A DNA stretch of 64,000 bases from Devosia sp. A16 (GTDB lineage Bacteria; Pseudomonadota; Alphaproteobacteria; Rhizobiales; Devosiaceae): NCBI RefSeq assembly GCF_001402915.1, contig NZ_CP012945.1, forward strand, positions 2,395,501-2,459,500, written 5' to 3'. Under the pieces are notes generated by a model, which was not told where the DNA came from, searched no databases, and saw nothing but the letters and a program-made list of their open reading frames with translations. This document shows positions 17,401 to 26,100 of this stretch, in pieces (position 1 is the stretch's first letter; each line of letters starts with the position of its first letter). The position numbers and the translations under genes were made by a program.

Positions 17401-18816
17401 CTAAAGCACCTTGCCCGGATTGAGGATGCAGTTGGGGTCGAGCGCTGCCTTGATCGCCTGCATCATCTCGAGCGCCACCGGATCCTTCACCTGCCGCAGC
17501 AAGCCCGACTTCAGCTGCCCGATGCCGTGCTCGGCCGACACTGAACCGCCGAGCTTCCGCACCACGGCGTAGACCGCTGCGTTGGCATCGGCCTCGCGCG
17601 CCATGAACGCCTTCGGGTCGGCGCCGGCGGGCTGGCTGAAGTTGAAATGGATATTGCCGTCGCCCATATGGCCGAACGGGCAGGGGCGCACGCCGGGAAT
17701 GGCGCGCTCCACTGCGGCGCTGCCCTCGGCGATCAGTTGTGGCACGGCGCCGATCGGCACCGAGACATCGTGCTTGATCGAGGCGCCCTCCTTCGATTGC
17801 ACCTCGCTCATCTGTTCCCGCGCCGCCCACATCAGCGTGCGATCGGCCTCCGATTCCGCCACCACGGCATCGGCGACAAGGCCCGAACCGAGCGCCTCTT
17901 CGAGCGCCGCCTGCAGCGCTCCGGGCGCGCCGCCCTTCATCCGGTTCACTTCGGCGAGCACATACCAGGGCGACAGGCTGGCCGTCGGGTCACGCGGCAA
18001 CAACCCGTATTTCAACTGCAGGTCGACGCCGAACCGGTTCATCAGCTCGAACGCGGTGAGCCGCGAGCCGGCCCGTTCGCGCAGCAGGTAGAACAGCTCG
18101 AGCGCCACGCCGGGGTCGGCGACATTGATCAGCGCGGTCTCCTGCGCTTGGGGGATCGGGAACAGCTTGACCGTCGCCGCGGTGATGAACCCGAGCGTGC
18201 CCTCGGCGCCCACCAGCAGGTCTTTGAGGTCGTAGCCGGTATTGTCCTTCTTCAGCGCATTGAGCCCGTTATAGAGCCGGCCATCCGCCAGCACGGCCTC
18301 GACCCCGAGCGTCAGCTCCCTGGCATTGCCATAGGCCAGCACCTGCACGCCGCCGGCATTGGAGCTCAGGACGCCACCGATCCGGGCCGAGCCCTGTGAG
18401 GCCAGCCACAGCGGGAAGATGGCGCCGGCCGCTTCCGCCACCCTGTGCGCTTCCTCGAGGATCAACCCGGCTTCCACCGTCATGTGCCCGGCCGCCGCAT
18501 TGACCTCGCGCACCCGGTTGATGCGGGAAAGGTTGACGATCACTTCGTTGCCGCCGAGCGGCACCTGCCCGCCGACCAGCCCGGTATTGCCGCTCTGCGG
18601 CACCAGCGGCACCCGATGCTGGTTGGCCCAGCGGCAGATCGCCTGCAGCGCCGCAACGCTCCCCGGCAACGCCACCGCCACTGCCGGTACATGGAAGCGT
18701 TTGCGAGGTTCCGTGAGGTAGCTCGTCATCTCCGCGATATCGGTGAGCAGCGCGCCGCCTTCGCCGACCAGGGGTTTGAGGGCGCGGGCAATGTCTTTGG
18801 GCGTCAGCGTGGTCAT
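17401..18816 (-). CDS. FAD-linked oxidase (D-2-hydroxyglutarate/D-lactate dehydrogenase type)
   Basis: The ATG at 18816 (MTTLTPKDIA) is chosen over an ATG 12 codons upstream because it matches the family start; this gives 471 residues. The FAD-binding PCMH domain shows VPLVPQSGNTGLVGGQVPLG and QGSARIGGVLSSNAGGVQVL (each typical of GlcD/D2HGDH). The C-terminal FAD-oxidase domain has PFGHMGDGNIHFNF, SAEHGIGQLK and ALDPNCILNPGK. It oxidises a D-2-hydroxy acid and passes electrons to a flavoprotein or quinone. Lack of GlcE/GlcF neighbours favours a single-subunit D-2-hydroxyglutarate or D-lactate enzyme. The exact substrate is unproven. Confidence 0.9.
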   Translation of the reverse strand: MTTLTPKDIARALKPLVGEGGALLTDIAEMTSYLTEPRKRFHVPAVAVALPGSVAALQAICRWANQHRVPLVPQSGNTGLVGGQVPLGGNEVIVNLSRINRVREVNAAAGHMTVEAGLILEEAHRVAEAAGAIFPLWLASQGSARIGGVLSSNAGGVQVLAYGNARELTLGVEAVLADGRLYNGLNALKKDNTGYDLKDLLVGAEGTLGFITAATVKLFPIPQAQETALINVADPGVALELFYLLRERAGSRLTAFELMNRFGVDLQLKYGLLPRDPTASLSPWYVLAEVNRMKGGAPGALQAALEEALGSGLVADAVVAESEADRTLMWAAREQMSEVQSKEGASIKHDVSVPIGAVPQLIAEGSAAVERAIPGVRPCPFGHMGDGNIHFNFSQPAGADPKAFMAREADANAAVYAVVRKLGGSVSAEHGIGQLKSGLLRQVKDPVALEMMQAIKAALDPNCILNPGKVL

Positions 18817-18925
18817 GGCGGGGGAAGATAGCCCCGGGCCGGCATGGCGCAAGGGCGAACTTGCCCGCTACCGGTCGCTATGCGACAAGCGGCGCCAACG
18901 AGACATTGCTTACGGGAGCACGACG

Positions 18926-19738
18926 ATGGCGCAGGGTCTGATGGCCGGCAAGAAGGGCCTGATCATGGGCGTGGCGAACAACCGCTCGATCGCCTGGGGC
19001 ATCGCCAAGGCCCTTGCCGACCAAGGGGCCGAGATCGCTTTCTCCTACCAGGGCGAAGCGCTGAAGAAGCGCGTCGAGCCGCTCGCCACCGAGATCGGCG
19101 TCACCACGCTGGTCGAGTGCGACGTGTCGAACGACGCCGCGATGGACGAGACCTTCCGGGTGCTCAAGGACAAGTGGGGGACGATGGATTTCCTCGTCCA
19201 CGCTATCGGCTTTTCCAACAAGGAAGAGCTCGAGGGCCGCTACATCAACACCAGCGCCGAGAATTTTGCGCTGACCATGAATATCTCGGTCTATTCGTTC
19301 ACCGCCGTGGCCAAGCGCGCCGAGGCGATGCTGAACCCCGGTGGCTCGCTGCTGACCCTGACCTATTACGGCGCCGAGAAATACGTGCCGAACTACAATG
19401 TCATGGGCGTCGCCAAGGCGGCGCTCGAGGCCTCGGTGCGCTACCTCGCGCATGACCTCGGCCCGCAGAACATCCGCGTCAACGCCATCTCGGCCGGCGC
19501 CATCAAGACGCTCGCCGCCTCCGGCATTTCCGGGCTCCGCACCATGCTGCATTTCCAGGAGAAGGCGGCGCCGCTGAAGCGCAACGTCACCCAGGAAGAA
19601 GTCGGTTCGGCCGCGTTGTACCTGCTCAGCGACCTCGCCTCCGGCGTCACCGGCCAGGTGCAGTATGTCGATTGCGGCTTCAACATCATCGGCATGCATG
19701 TCGACGATGAAGCCGACGCCGCCGCGCCCACCGCCTGA
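18926..19738 (+). CDS. fabI: Enoyl-[acyl-carrier-protein] reductase (NADH)
   Basis: The ATG at 18926, behind GGGAG, gives 270 residues (MAQGLMAGKKGLIMGVAN); longer in-frame starts run into the divergent oxidase gene. FabI landmarks are the nucleotide site GVANNRSIAWGIAKAL and the catalytic Tyr147, Tyr157 and Lys164 (Y-x6-K) in YYGAEKYVPNYNVMGVAK. The C-terminal AASGISGL region lines the substrate and triclosan pocket. It catalyses the last reduction of each fatty-acid elongation cycle. It is transcribed alone and is followed by a terminator-like hairpin. Confidence 0.96.
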   Translation: MAQGLMAGKKGLIMGVANNRSIAWGIAKALADQGAEIAFSYQGEALKKRVEPLATEIGVTTLVECDVSNDAAMDETFRVLKDKWGTMDFLVHAIGFSNKEELEGRYINTSAENFALTMNISVYSFTAVAKRAEAMLNPGGSLLTLTYYGAEKYVPNYNVMGVAKAALEASVRYLAHDLGPQNIRVNAISAGAIKTLAASGISGLRTMLHFQEKAAPLKRNVTQEEVGSAALYLLSDLASGVTGQVQYVDCGFNIIGMHVDDEADAAAPTA

Positions 19739-19746
19739 CCTGTCCC

Positions 19747-19776
19747 GGGGCTGCCGCAAGGCGGCCCCGCCTGTTT
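19747..19776 (+). terminator. Probable terminator after fabI
   Basis: GGGGCTGCC pairs with GGCGGCCCC (one G-T wobble) around a GCAA tetraloop, followed by GCCTGTTT. The stem is strong but the T-run is short, so termination may be partial, with the next gene starting 13 bases on. Confidence 0.6.
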
Positions 19777-19788
19777 CCGAGCGCCCTT

Positions 19789-20418
19789 ATGTCCATCACC
19801 TGGCCCGAACTCTACTTCATCCGTCACGGGGAAACCGACTGGAACGCCGAGGGGCGGTATCAGGGGTCGAAGGACATCCCGCTCAACGATATCGGCCGCG
19901 GTCAGGCCGATCTCAACGGCAAGCTGCTGGTCCAGATCCTCGAGCGCGCCGGACGCAACCCGGCCGAGTTCACCTGGCACGCCTCGCCGCTCGGCCGCAC
20001 CCGCGAAACCATGCAGCGGGTGCGCTCGGCCTTTGCCGTACCGCTGCCCGAGGTGGCTTTCGACCAGCGCCTGGTCGAAGTGTCTTTCGGCATCTACGAA
20101 GGCCGGCTGCATACCGAGCTGAGTTCAGGCGAGATGGCGATTGCCGGCGAGCGCGATGCCAGCTTCTGGGATTTCCGCCCGCCCTCGGGCGAGAGTTATG
20201 AGGATGTGGCGCAGCGCGTGCAGAGCTTTGCCGCCGACACGCTCAAGGGCCCGGCCATCATCGTGGCGCATGGTGGAATTCTGCGTATCCTCCGCCGCCT
20301 GATCGAGGATTTCCCGGCCGAGCGCGCAGTGAACTGGTTCCCGCCGCAGGATTCGGTGGTGCATTTCATCGACGGCAAGAGCGTCGTCTACCCGGCCGGT
20401 CACAGCTGGGACGATTGA
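19789..20418 (+). CDS. Histidine phosphatase family protein (phosphoglycerate mutase-like)
   Basis: The 209-residue protein carries the RHG motif (YFIRHGETDWNAEGRYQG), in which the His is phosphorylated during catalysis. HASPLGRTRETMQ, the second phosphate-pocket Arg region, and IIVAHGGILRILRRL, the second catalytic His, complete the site. It is a broad-specificity cofactor-independent phosphatase-type member; the C-terminal NWFPPQDSVVHFIDG is seen in alphaproteobacterial relatives. It starts soon after the fabI hairpin and leads a three-gene run with the unknown protein and the acetyltransferase that follow. The physiological substrate cannot be inferred. Confidence 0.92.
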   Translation: MSITWPELYFIRHGETDWNAEGRYQGSKDIPLNDIGRGQADLNGKLLVQILERAGRNPAEFTWHASPLGRTRETMQRVRSAFAVPLPEVAFDQRLVEVSFGIYEGRLHTELSSGEMAIAGERDASFWDFRPPSGESYEDVAQRVQSFAADTLKGPAIIVAHGGILRILRRLIEDFPAERAVNWFPPQDSVVHFIDGKSVVYPAGHSWDD

Positions 20419-20427
20419 GGGCCGGCG

Positions 20428-21183
20428 GTGTCGATTGCATTCGCCACCATCATCCACGATACCGAAGGCAAGCTCGTCGAGCCGATCCGCGCCGCTGCGC
20501 CGGCGCTGCGCCGGATGTTCGCGGATTTCGCCGCCAGCCTCACCGAAGCAACCGACCCCCGTGTCGCGACGGTGCTGCGCGAGGCGCTCGGTGCCCGTCT
20601 CGCCTCGCATCCGACCGGCGAGGCGATCATCGGGCTGGCACGGCGCAACGCTGTGGCGCTGGCGCTCGAAGGCGACACCGAGCGCATGCTCTACTCCGAC
20701 ATGGATCACGTGCTGCGCTGGATCGAGGCCGACGCCGACGAGATGCAGGCGGTGCTGTCGGCGCAGCCGGAAGCCCAGCTGCTCATCATCGGCCGTACGG
20801 CTGAGGCAATGGCGGCGGTGCCGCGGCGGCTGCGCGATACCGAGACACCGGTTAACCGCGCCTATGAGCTGTTGACCGGACGCGCCGCCGACCTTCTGTT
20901 CGCGGTGCGCCGTATCGACCGGGCAGCGGCCGCCGATATCGTCGTCCAAAGCCAGGTCGACAGCATCGCCAACGATGTCGAGTGGCCACTGCTGGCCGAG
21001 CAACGCGGCCACCGCATCGGCTATGCCGAGGCGCATGGCCTCAGCTACCGCACCATCGAGGAGTATGGCGCCGCCTCCGACAGTTACGACCACGATCCGC
21101 TCCAATGGATCCGTCGCTTGGAGATGGCCGGCGACATGGCGCGGGCGATGCGGCCCTACCTGCGTCCGGCGGATGAGAGATGA
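20428..21183 (+). CDS. Protein of unknown function, possible GT-A-like fold
   Basis: The GTG start at 20428 lies 9 bases after the phosphatase stop and gives 251 residues. I do not recognise the family with certainty. The chain alternates short beta-strands and helices, has RMLYSDMDHVLRWI (a DxD-like motif near residue 90), a LLIIGRT strand and a closing region SIANDVEWPLLAEQRGHRIG with YAEAHGLSYRT. This resembles glycosyltransferase-A or nucleotide-sugar proteins in layout, so it may act on a sugar. No signal peptide or membrane segment is evident. It overlaps the next gene by four bases, so it is probably coexpressed with the phosphatase and the acetyltransferase. Confidence 0.7.
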   Translation: MSIAFATIIHDTEGKLVEPIRAAAPALRRMFADFAASLTEATDPRVATVLREALGARLASHPTGEAIIGLARRNAVALALEGDTERMLYSDMDHVLRWIEADADEMQAVLSAQPEAQLLIIGRTAEAMAAVPRRLRDTETPVNRAYELLTGRAADLLFAVRRIDRAAAADIVVQSQVDSIANDVEWPLLAEQRGHRIGYAEAHGLSYRTIEEYGAASDSYDHDPLQWIRRLEMAGDMARAMRPYLRPADER

Positions 21184-21692
21184 TGGGCGACATTTCGATC
21201 CGGCCATGGCTCGAAACGGACTCGGCGGTCGAACTGACCGAACTGCTGCACCGCGCCTATGCCCGCCTCGCCGCGATGAACCTGCGCTTCTGGGCGACGC
21301 ACCAGAGTGCCGAAATTACCGAGCAGCGGATCGCCTCAGGCGAGTGCTTCGTCGCCGTTGCCGATGGGGTGATCTGCGGCACCATCCTGTTTCGTGACGC
21401 CTCCCGCACCAGTGGCAGCCCCTGGTATGATCGACCTAATGTCGCCTCGTTCGGCCAGTTCGCGGTCGAGCCGGGCCTGCAGAGCAACGGCCTCGGCCGC
21501 CGGCTTGTTGCGCATGTCGAAGCGCGCGCCGCCGCCTCCGGCGCGAGGGAACTGGCGCTCGACACGGCAGAGCCAGCCGTGCATCTCGTCGACTGGTACA
21601 CCCGGCTGGGCTACCGCTTCATCGAGTATGCACAGTGGCAGCACACGAACTATCGCAGTGTTGTGCTGAGCAAGGCGGTTGGCGATGCGTAG
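21180..21692 (+). CDS. GNAT family N-acetyltransferase
   Basis: The 170-residue protein starts at ATG 21180 (or the adjacent ATG 21183) overlapping the previous stop. It has the GNAT fold pattern: DISIRPWLETDSAVELTELL at the N-terminus, CGTILFRD as the central strand, and the acetyl-CoA loop LQSNGLGRRLVAHVEARA (Q/RxxGxG/A). The C-terminus WYTRLGYRFIEYAQWQHTNY is the usual last helix-strand. The acceptor is unknown; antibiotic, amine or protein N-terminus acetylation are all possible. It closes the three-gene run beginning with the histidine phosphatase. Confidence 0.9.
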   Translation: MMGDISIRPWLETDSAVELTELLHRAYARLAAMNLRFWATHQSAEITEQRIASGECFVAVADGVICGTILFRDASRTSGSPWYDRPNVASFGQFAVEPGLQSNGLGRRLVAHVEARAAASGARELALDTAEPAVHLVDWYTRLGYRFIEYAQWQHTNYRSVVLSKAVGDA

Positions 21693-21821
21693 GCAGCTCC
21701 AGTCGTCACCTCGACGTAGTTAGCGACATGGCGCCCGATGGCGGAATGACCCGGGAACGTGGAGCGATTGAAAGTCGCGAGCGGATGGCAGATGTCTCGG
21801 CATATGCCAGGAGAGTGTCCC

Positions 21822-22067
21822 GTGTCTCAAGTGCGCAAAGTCAGCCTGTTTCGAAATGGTCGCAATCAGGCGGTTCGCATCCCGGCAGAGTTCGAGCTGC
21901 CCGGCAATGAAGCGACCATCCGCAAGGAAGGCAATCTGCTCATTCTGGAGCCGGTACGCCCTAAAGCCACACTACGCGAGCTGCTGCAGAGTTGGGAGCC
22001 GGAGCCGGACTTTCCAGATATTGATGACAGCGACCTGCCGCCGTTGCGTGACATCGACCTCGAATGA
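21822..22067 (+). CDS. vapB: VapB/AbrB-type antitoxin
   Basis: The GTG at 21822 is chosen because AGGAG lies about 8 bases upstream and it produces the standard VapB start (SQVRKVSLFRNGRNQAVRIP); the protein is 81 residues. Residues ~4-45 are a swapped-hairpin AbrB DNA-binding domain. The acidic tail (WEPEPDFPDIDDSDLPP) is the toxin-binding part. VapB proteins neutralise VapC endoribonucleases and repress their own promoter with them. The stop overlaps the toxin start (ATGA). The antitoxin reads intact although the toxin does not. Confidence 0.9.
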   Translation: MSQVRKVSLFRNGRNQAVRIPAEFELPGNEATIRKEGNLLILEPVRPKATLRELLQSWEPEPDFPDIDDSDLPPLRDIDLE

Positions 22068-22466
22068 GCTTCGAACTCATGCTCGACACGACATCGTGTC
22101 GGAAGTGATCAAGAACCCTGCGGGTCGGGCGGCGGCTCGCCTCATGCAGCACCGGGCGGGCGCGGCTTGCATCAGCATAGTGACGGCCGCCGAGCTGCGG
22201 TTCGGGGCAAGAAAGGTCAGGTCGGACAGGATCTGGAACAAGATCACCGACTTCACGGCGTTTGTGCCCGCTCTGCCGTTCGACCATCCAGCCGAAGAGT
22301 TGTACGCCGAGGTTCGTGCGGTGTTGGAGGCCGCCGGAAGACCAATCGGGCCAACGATATTTTTATTGCCGCCCATGCGCTTGCATTGGGCCTGACGCTG
22401 GTCACCGCCAATCTCCGCGAGTTCTCGCGGGTGCCGGGACTAAAAGTCGAGAACTGGCTCGATTGA
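22064..22466 (+). pseudogene. vapC: VapC-type PIN-domain toxin, disrupted by two single-base deletions
   Basis: Reading from ATG 22064 gives MSFELMLDT and then breaks where the invariant PIN Asn is expected: the DNA has ACGACATC where ACGAACATC is needed. Restoring one base near 22090 continues as IVSEVIKNPAGRAAA... through [17 protein letters not shown] second break lies near 22350, where GGGCCAACGAT needs one more G to read [21 protein letters not shown] and end ENWLD at 22466. The three frames together make a full VapC of about 134 residues with the PIN acidic residues. Both lost bases are in short homopolymers, so sequencing or assembly error is possible. As written, the toxin is inactive. 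Confidence 0.85.
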
Positions 22467-22516
22467 CCGTCTCGCCCTCTGCCCCTAGAACCGCCACAGT
22501 CCCCGGGGGCACCTTC

Positions 22517-23623
22517 ATGAGCTTCAATACTTTCGGTCACCTGTTCCGTTTCACCACCTGGGGCGAAAGCCATGGGCCGGCGCTGGGCGTGGTGGTCGAC
22601 GGCTGCCCGTCGGGGCTGCCGATCTCGGCCGAGGTGATCCAGCGCGATCTTGATCGGCGTAAACCCGGCCAGTCGCGCTTCACCACGCAGCGGCGCGAGG
22701 ACGACCAGGTGCGCATCCTCTCGGGCGCCTTCGAGGATGAGCGCGACGGCCAGCTGAAGACCACCGGCACGCCGATCTCGCTGATGATCGAGAACACCGA
22801 CCAGCGCTCCAAGGACTATTCCGAGATCAAGGACAAATACCGTCCCGGCCACGCCGATTTCACCTACCACCAGAAATACGGCATCCGCGACTACAAGGGC
22901 TCGGGCCGCGCCTCGGCGCGCGAAACCGCGGCGCGGGTAGCGGCTGGCGCGGTGGCGCGGCTGGTGATCCCCAACGTCACGGTGCGCGCCAGCCTGGTGC
23001 AGATTGGGCCGCACAAGATCGATTACGCGCGCTTCGACTGGGCCCAGGTGGATCAGAACCCGTTCTTCTGCGCCGATCCCGTCGCCGCCAGGGAGTGGGA
23101 GGTTTACCTCGACGGCATCCGCAAGGCCGGCAACTCCGTCGGTGCGGTGATCGAGGTGGTGGCCGAAGGCGTGCCGCCGGGCTGGGGTGCGCCGATCTAC
23201 GGCAAGCTCAGCGCCGACCTCGCCTCGGCGATGATGTCGATCAATGCGGTCAAGGCAGTGGAGATCGGCGCCGGCTTCGAGGCAGCCGAACTCACCGGTA
23301 CCGAAAACGCCGACGAGATGCGGGCGGGCAATGCCGGGCCGTATTTCACCTCCAACAAGGCCGGGGGCATCCTCGGCGGCATCTCCAACGGCGACCCGAT
23401 CGTCTGCCGTTTCGCGGTCAAGCCGACTTCGTCGATCATCACGCCGCGCCAGACGGTGACCACGCACAACGAGAACACCGAAGTCATCACCAAGGGGCGG
23501 CACGATCCCTGCGTCGGCATCCGCGCCGTGCCGATCGGCGAGGCGATGATGGCAGTGGTGCTGGCCGACCATTTCCTGCGCCACCGCGGCCAGACCGGGC
23601 GCGAAGGCGGCATCGGCTACTAA
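22517..23623 (+). CDS. aroC: Chorismate synthase
   Basis: The ATG at 22517 gives 368 residues with the standard start [20 protein letters not shown]. AroC signatures follow: [19 protein letters not shown] (His in the first signature), [39 protein letters not shown] and [14 protein letters not shown]. The enzyme makes chorismate from EPSP using reduced FMN, the last shikimate-pathway step leading to aromatic amino acids, folate and ubiquinone. It is transcribed alone after the VapBC remnant. The C-terminus [11 protein letters not shown] is typical of the alphaproteobacterial form. Confidence 0.97.
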   Translation: MSFNTFGHLFRFTTWGESHGPALGVVVDGCPSGLPISAEVIQRDLDRRKPGQSRFTTQRREDDQVRILSGAFEDERDGQLKTTGTPISLMIENTDQRSKDYSEIKDKYRPGHADFTYHQKYGIRDYKGSGRASARETAARVAAGAVARLVIPNVTVRASLVQIGPHKIDYARFDWAQVDQNPFFCADPVAAREWEVYLDGIRKAGNSVGAVIEVVAEGVPPGWGAPIYGKLSADLASAMMSINAVKAVEIGAGFEAAELTGTENADEMRAGNAGPYFTSNKAGGILGGISNGDPIVCRFAVKPTSSIITPRQTVTTHNENTEVITKGRHDPCVGIRAVPIGEAMMAVVLADHFLRHRGQTGREGGIGY

Positions 23624-23835
23624 GGCCGATCCGCGTCGCTCCGCACCCCGCTGCGGCAGAAACTTAGGATCGAGAAAATTGTCGGCGCAGACCGCGCGCT
23701 AGTGCGCATTGACCATGCGCGCGACGAGGCGCTTGCTGTGAGCATCGGCCGTAAGCCTTTGCTCGTGCTGTATTATTTCTACGGGTAAGCGCGAGATGAC
23801 TAAGCGGTCGCACTGAGACAGCTGAGGGTTATCAG

Positions 23836-24447
23836 ATGTTCGAGTCCTGCCGCGTCTATGTCATGGCCGCCAATCTTCGCGACAGCCTGGCGCTGGAAAC
23901 CGCCGCCCATCAGCTTGGCTTCGGCGAGGTGGTGTGCGGGCTGGGCAACAGCGCTGCGACCATTGGTCGGTCGGGGACGACGATCACCTACTTCTTCCTC
24001 GATTACCGCATGCGTGACGAGGACCTGATCGACACCATCGCCTCCATTCGCCAGGAACGGGGTGGGCAGCTCTGCTACTCGCCGATCATCCTGTTCACCG
24101 CCGATCGGGCAGCCGAGACGGTGCTGCGCTATGTGCGCTTGGGCTTTGATGATGTCATCAGCCTGCCGGCGCGGCGCGACGAGCTGGCGGAGCGCCTGGC
24201 GGAACAGCTCCATGGCCAGCAGCTCTACATCGAGACCAAGGATTATTTCGGCCCCGACCGCCGCCGGCTGGATCGCGGCGCCGCCCTGCGGCTCGGCATC
24301 TCGCCGCATACCCGTCTGGTGTTCGAGCGCGATCCGAGGCGCGGCATCAAGGTGCTGGATCGCGAGGTCCGCGGCCACCGCTTCAAGGCGCGGCCGGCCC
24401 CGCACACTCATTTCATGGCCAAGCTGTTCGGCCAGCACGCCGTTTAG
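23836..24447 (+). CDS. Degenerate response-regulator receiver (pseudo-receiver) protein
   Basis: The 203-residue protein has the receiver-domain outline: strand VYVMAANL, a phosphoacceptor-like Asp56 in YFFLDYRM, strand PIILFTADRAAETV, and FDDVISLP. The acidic pair normally at the end of strand 1 is AA here and the conserved Lys after strand 5 is Leu, so Mg-dependent phosphorylation is doubtful. Residues ~125-203 carry YFGPDRRR followed by a basic Arg-rich tail, a motif I have seen in alphaproteobacterial receiver-like and PilZ-associated proteins. It may act as a phosphorylation-independent signalling or docking protein. It is monocistronic, with about 210 gene-free bases upstream in which I found no clear site. 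Confidence 0.75.
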   Translation: MFESCRVYVMAANLRDSLALETAAHQLGFGEVVCGLGNSAATIGRSGTTITYFFLDYRMRDEDLIDTIASIRQERGGQLCYSPIILFTADRAAETVLRYVRLGFDDVISLPARRDELAERLAEQLHGQQLYIETKDYFGPDRRRLDRGAALRLGISPHTRLVFERDPRRGIKVLDREVRGHRFKARPAPHTHFMAKLFGQHAV

Positions 24448-24478
24448 TGGCAGGCGACACTCGGTACGGAAGCAATAT

Positions 24479-24634
24479 CCCTTTTCCCCTCAGGGGAGAA
24501 GGTGGCCGAGGGTCGGTTGAGGGGTGAAGCGGCGCAGCGAGCGCTCGCTGAGAAGCTGAACCCCTCACCCTAGTTCCGCTACGGACCCCTTGGGTCGTAG
24601 CTGCACTACCCTCTTCGCTGAGGGGAGAGGGGCA
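24479..24634. repeat. Intergenic inverted repeat, family B
   Basis: CCCCTCAGGGGAGAAGG near the left end mirrors CTTCGCTGAGGGGAGAGGGG near the right, and GGTTGAGGGGT mirrors ACCCCTCACC inside. It separates two convergent genes. It belongs with the CTCTCCCC-type elements at 59283-59414 and 61267-61432. Confidence 0.7.
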
Positions 24635-24650
24635 GCGGGTGCCACAAGCC

Positions 24651-25388
24651 CTAACTGCGCCGAAACCCGGCGACAATTTCGCGGTTGCCGTCGCCGCCAG
24701 CGATCGGCGAGGCCACGGAGAACCTGCGCTCCCACCCGGCAGCGACGAAATGTGCGATGACCCGTTCGACCGCCTCGGCGATCGCGGCTTCATCGCTGAC
24801 GATCCCGCCCTTGCCTATCCTGTCGCGGCCGACCTCGAACTGCGGCTTGATCAGGATCACTGCCTCGGCATGCGGAGCGGCCAGCGCCAGCGCCGGATCG
24901 ATCACCTTGAGGATCGACACAAAGCTCACATCGGAGACGATCAACTCGATCCGCTCGGGGATGAGCTCAGCCGTCAGGTCGCGCCCGTTCACCCCCTCGA
25001 GCGAAACCACGGCCGGCTCGGCCCTGAGCCGCTCGTGCAACTGGTCGTGGCCGACGTCGACGGCATAGACCCGGCTGGCGCCGCGTTCCAGCAGCACCTG
25101 AGTGAAGCCGCCGGTCGAGGCGCCCAGATCGAGGCAGATCCGCCCGGCCGGGTCGATGGCGCCTGCCTCGAGCCCCGCCACCAGTTTCAGTGCCGCCCGC
25201 GAAACATAGCCGGCGGCCGGATCGTCGAGGCCGATCACGTCATCTGCTCCGACCTGCTGGTTCGGCTTGCGCGCCACGCTGCCGTTGACCGTCACCGTGC
25301 CGCGCAGTACGGCATCGCGAGCCCGGGCCCGGCTCGGCAGCAGGCCGCGCAGTTCGAGTGCCTGATCGAGCCGGATCCGTTCGCTCAC
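24651..25388 (-). CDS. tlyA: TlyA family rRNA (cytidine-2'-O)-methyltransferase / hemolysin-like
   Basis: The GTG at 25388 overlaps the SCO stop (GTGA) and gives 245 residues; the larger open frame upstream is the SCO gene read out of frame. Residues 1-60 are an S4 RNA-binding domain (RIRLDQALELRGLLPSRARA). The rest is an FtsJ/RrmJ-like methyltransferase with SAM motif CLDLGASTGGFTQVLLERGA, VYAVDVGHDQLH, LIVSDVSFVSI and ILIKPQFE. TlyA proteins methylate C1409 of 16S and/or C1920 of 23S rRNA. In this order the gene usually follows dxs, but here it follows a SCO gene. Confidence 0.92.
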   Translation of the reverse strand: MSERIRLDQALELRGLLPSRARARDAVLRGTVTVNGSVARKPNQQVGADDVIGLDDPAAGYVSRAALKLVAGLEAGAIDPAGRICLDLGASTGGFTQVLLERGASRVYAVDVGHDQLHERLRAEPAVVSLEGVNGRDLTAELIPERIELIVSDVSFVSILKVIDPALALAAPHAEAVILIKPQFEVGRDRIGKGGIVSDEAAIAEAVERVIAHFVAAGWERRFSVASPIAGGDGNREIVAGFRRS

Positions 25389-25987
25389 GAGGCCATCAGC
25401 TTCCGGATCTTGCCGACCGCGACGTCCTTGGCCTCGCCATAGGCGATGGTGCCTTCGAAGCTGCCGTCCTTGTTGATCAGGAACACCGAGGCGGTGTGGT
25501 TGACCAGGTAGAACCCGTCGGCATCCGGCTCGGTGGTTTCCGAGGCGGCGCCGAACGCGGCCTTGGCCGCTGCGGTCTGGGCGTCGTCGCCGACGAGGCC
25601 GATGGTGCCGGGGAACGAGCTCAGATAGTCGGTCAGCACGTCCTTGGTGTCGCGCTTGGGATCGACCGTCACGAAGATGGTGCGCAACTGCTCGGGGCTG
25701 AGCCCCAGCTCTTCTTTCCAGGCCGTCGATTCTGCCAGGGTGGTCGGACAGACGTCGGGGCAGTGGGTGTAGCCGAAGAACACCAGGCTGGGCGTGCCCT
25801 TTAGGTTCGCCTCGGTAAAGGTGCCGCCCAGCGTTGACTGTAGCGCGAACGGCTTGCCGGTCACCGCGAGCGGGGCGGTCGGGGGGCGGAAAATGAACAG
25901 CGCCGTGGCGCCCAGTGCAGCCAGGACGACCAGCGTCCACAGGATGATGCGGAAGCGCGACAGCGCCAGAGAGTTTGTATCGGCCAT
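25385..25987 (-). CDS. SCO1/SenC family copper chaperone / thiol protein
   Basis: The 200-residue protein has one N-terminal membrane segment (IILWTLVVLAALGATALFIF), which anchors it to the inner membrane facing the periplasm. The thioredoxin-like domain has the copper-binding CxxxC in FFGYTHCPDVCPTTLAE and the distal His in YLVNHTASVFLINKDG. SCO proteins deliver copper to the CuA centre of cytochrome c oxidase or keep its cysteines reduced. No oxidase gene is adjacent. It overlaps tlyA by four bases, so the two are translated together. Confidence 0.94.
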   Translation of the reverse strand: MADTNSLALSRFRIILWTLVVLAALGATALFIFRPPTAPLAVTGKPFALQSTLGGTFTEANLKGTPSLVFFGYTHCPDVCPTTLAESTAWKEELGLSPEQLRTIFVTVDPKRDTKDVLTDYLSSFPGTIGLVGDDAQTAAAKAAFGAASETTEPDADGFYLVNHTASVFLINKDGSFEGTIAYGEAKDVAVGKIRKLMAS

Positions 25988-26100
25988 GATCCTTGCCCAG
26001 CTGAGTTGGCGCCTTATAGCGCCGGCCCGCCGATCCTGGCGCGCGTCATTGTCGCGCAGTCACCGATGTTTGAAGCCAGCGGTCGCGATCGCGGCAATTC

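Noticed and set aside
23624-23835. Possible small gene or promoter in the gap after aroC, with a TATTAT-like hexamer.
   Set aside because: The only open frames are under 20 codons, and no -35 at proper spacing could be defined.
24479-24634. The repeats considered as CRISPR or tRNA-like elements.
   Set aside because: No regular direct repeats with spacers and no cloverleaf or CCA-type arms; the pattern is a single inverted repeat.
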